NCBI RefSeq assembly: GCF_000184945.1
Contig: NZ_GL586311.1
Location: 2,765,504 to 2,829,503, forward strand
DNA from: Segatella buccae ATCC 33574
GTDB lineage: Bacteria > Bacteroidota > Bacteroidia > Bacteroidales > Bacteroidaceae
Direction: 5' to 3'
DNA length: 64,000 bases
Program-made: the position numbers and the translations under genes
Shown here: one piece after another, positions 62,912 to 64,000 of the stretch
How positions within the stretch are numbered: the stretch's first letter is position 1
Layout of the letters: each line of letters starts with the position of its first letter
The notes under the pieces: generated by a model
Databases searched by the model: none
Told to the model about the DNA's origin: nothing
The model's input: only the letters and a program-made list of their open reading frames with translations

Positions 62912-64000
62912 CTAAAGTTCGGCTTTCTTCCGGGCCACGTAGTCGGCGAATGTCTTGTCGAAAGCTGCCCGCTGCTCGCTGTCGAGACGGCCGAGCGTAC
63001 CCACCAGTCCTTTGTAGTAACGCTTTATCCTGCCCTGCAACCGGGCCTTGGCCTGCTGCATCTCGGCTTCATCGGCCCCTTCGGCCTTGCGGTCGAGGCA
63101 GGGTTGGAACAGCTTGTCGAGGTCGCGGTAGAGGGCCGGCTTCAACTGTTCGAGGAATCCGAACTTGTTGGCGACGGCCACGGGGGCGGCATTTTCCGTC
63201 CGGGCAGAAGCCTCGGCAGAGGTTGTGGAGGGACCGGCGGGGGACTCGGAGGGAGATTGCGCACTGTCGGCCACGCTCGTCACGGATGCCGGATTGGCAC
63301 TGTCGCTGTGACTGCCGCGGCCGGTGAAAAACACGAAAACTAGCAGGCCGATGACCACCGCGATGGCTGCGACGATGCCCACGATCTTTTTCGAACCGCC
63401 GTGGCTCCGGTCGCTGTAAAGGGCTTCCACCACGGAAGCGGCATCCATGTAGCGTTCGTTGCGCCCGAAGCTGCAACACTTGTCGGCCACGGGGGCATAG
63501 TCGGCAGGTAGGGCGAAGTCGCGCAGCAACATGCCGAGCGAATAGATGTCGGCCCGGGCATCCACGGTCATCGTGCCGTCTTTCACCTCGGGTGCCATGT
63601 ACTTCAACACACCGACGGGTTCTTTCAAGCTGTCGGCGGCAACAATCCGAAAGTCGCTGAGCTTGACGTGGTTGCCCTGCTTGGTGATATAGATGTTGGA
63701 GGGTTTCAGACCGAGGTGTACCACACCGCGGCCATGCACGTAGGAGAGTACATCGGCCAGCTCCTGCACCACGGCCAACTTCTCTTCGGTGGTGTGGGCC
63801 TCGCGCAGATAGTCGGCCAGCGAACGCCCATCGACGCATTCGAGTTCGATACACGGCCCGTAGCGGTCGTCGTCTACCAGTGCCTGATATTTCACCAGCC
63901 CCGCGTGGTCGAGCGCGTGGGCTGTCTTGTATTCCTTCTTCAACAGGGCGACGCACTGCGGTTTCTCCCTGTATTCGGGCTTCAGCCCCTTGAGCACCAC
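62912..64000 (-). CDS. Membrane-anchored protein kinase homologue lacking catalytic residues, partial
   Basis: The gene runs off the right edge, so the N-terminus with the glycine loop is missing. What is left has 362 codons: the kinase C-lobe with VVHLGLKPSNIYI in place of the HRDLKPEN catalytic loop (the catalytic Asp is Gly), LSDFRI in place of DFG, and LKYMAPEVKDG, DIYSLGMLL as usual. A membrane span follows (IVAAIAVVIGLLVFVFF), then a Ser/Pro/Ala-rich linker and a charged helical region with AKARLQGRIKRYYKGLVGTL. Loss of both aspartates suggests a pseudokinase that binds or scaffolds rather than phosphorylates. Confidence 0.8.
   Translation of the reverse strand: MVLKGLKPEYREKPQCVALLKKEYKTAHALDHAGLVKYQALVDDDRYGPCIELECVDGRSLADYLREAHTTEEKLAVVQELADVLSYVHGRGVVHLGLKPSNIYITKQGNHVKLSDFRIVAADSLKEPVGVLKYMAPEVKDGTMTVDARADIYSLGMLLRDFALPADYAPVADKCCSFGRNERYMDAASVVEALYSDRSHGGSKKIVGIVAAIAVVIGLLVFVFFTGRGSHSDSANPASVTSVADSAQSPSESPAGPSTTSAEASARTENAAPVAVANKFGFLEQLKPALYRDLDKLFQPCLDRKAEGADEAEMQQAKARLQGRIKRYYKGLVGTLGRLDSEQRAAFDKTFADYVARKKAEL

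Overview
The window looks like chromosome of a Bacteroidales bacterium, most likely a Prevotella-type organism. Promoters fit the Bacteroidetes form (TTTG, about 19 bases, TAnnTTTG), Shine-Dalgarno sites are mostly absent, and the gene set includes SusC/SusD, a DUF6377 regulator, FeoAB fusion, C10 cysteine protease, secreted proteins with type IX-like C-terminal tails and a cytoplasmic RNase E/G. No tRNA, rRNA or CRISPR array was seen.

Layout: (1) 1-1000, a dispersed composite repeat and a candidate structured RNA with a rod shape like 6S RNA. (2) 1113-6713, housekeeping genes: Mrp ATPase, a shortened GH115-like protein, HU, a 29-residue basic protein and ribonuclease E/G. (3) 6858-8880, a two-gene AT-rich island (DUF488 protein plus a possible dual-OB protein) behind a cluster of palindromes. 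(4) 9336-14102, GH28 pectinase, FeoAB iron transporter and a DUF1573 protein. (5) 14528-25802, a peptide-flavoured SusCD locus: metalloprotease, SusC, SusD, secreted protein, C10 protease and leucine-rich-repeat protein. (6) 27028-28530, rpsF-rpsR-rplI and a small membrane protein. (7) 28544-46301, a fifteen-gene surface polysaccharide locus on the minus strand: flippase, polymerase, glycosyltransferases, pyruvyl- and acyltransferases, two tandem asparagine-synthase-type amidotransferases, and a set that could make UDP-galacturonate. (8) 46352-50090, a pRiA4b ORF-3 family gene, a 29-codon membrane peptide gene with its own promoter and terminator, and an IS3-family insertion sequence lying inside a copy of the dispersed repeat. 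(9) 50415-55814, regulator, outer-membrane receptor and esterase. (10) 55957-64000, lipoproteins, UDP-glucose dehydrogenase, RfbC, AspS and a protein kinase homologue lacking catalytic residues, cut by the window edge.

Functionally, ugd (56766-58124), the UDP-glucuronate epimerase, the galacturonokinase-like kinase and the nucleotidyltransferase could feed UDP-galacturonate to the polysaccharide locus, and the amidotransferases could amidate it. GH28, the esterase and the GH115-like protein point to plant cell-wall glycans.

The most unusual signals are non-coding. A composite intergenic repeat occurs five times; two copies carry a 17-bp hairpin whose arms differ at three compensated base pairs, and one copy is split by the IS at a point where removal restores the repeat. 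Seven TGCA cores are spaced exactly 11 bp apart at 59119-59195.
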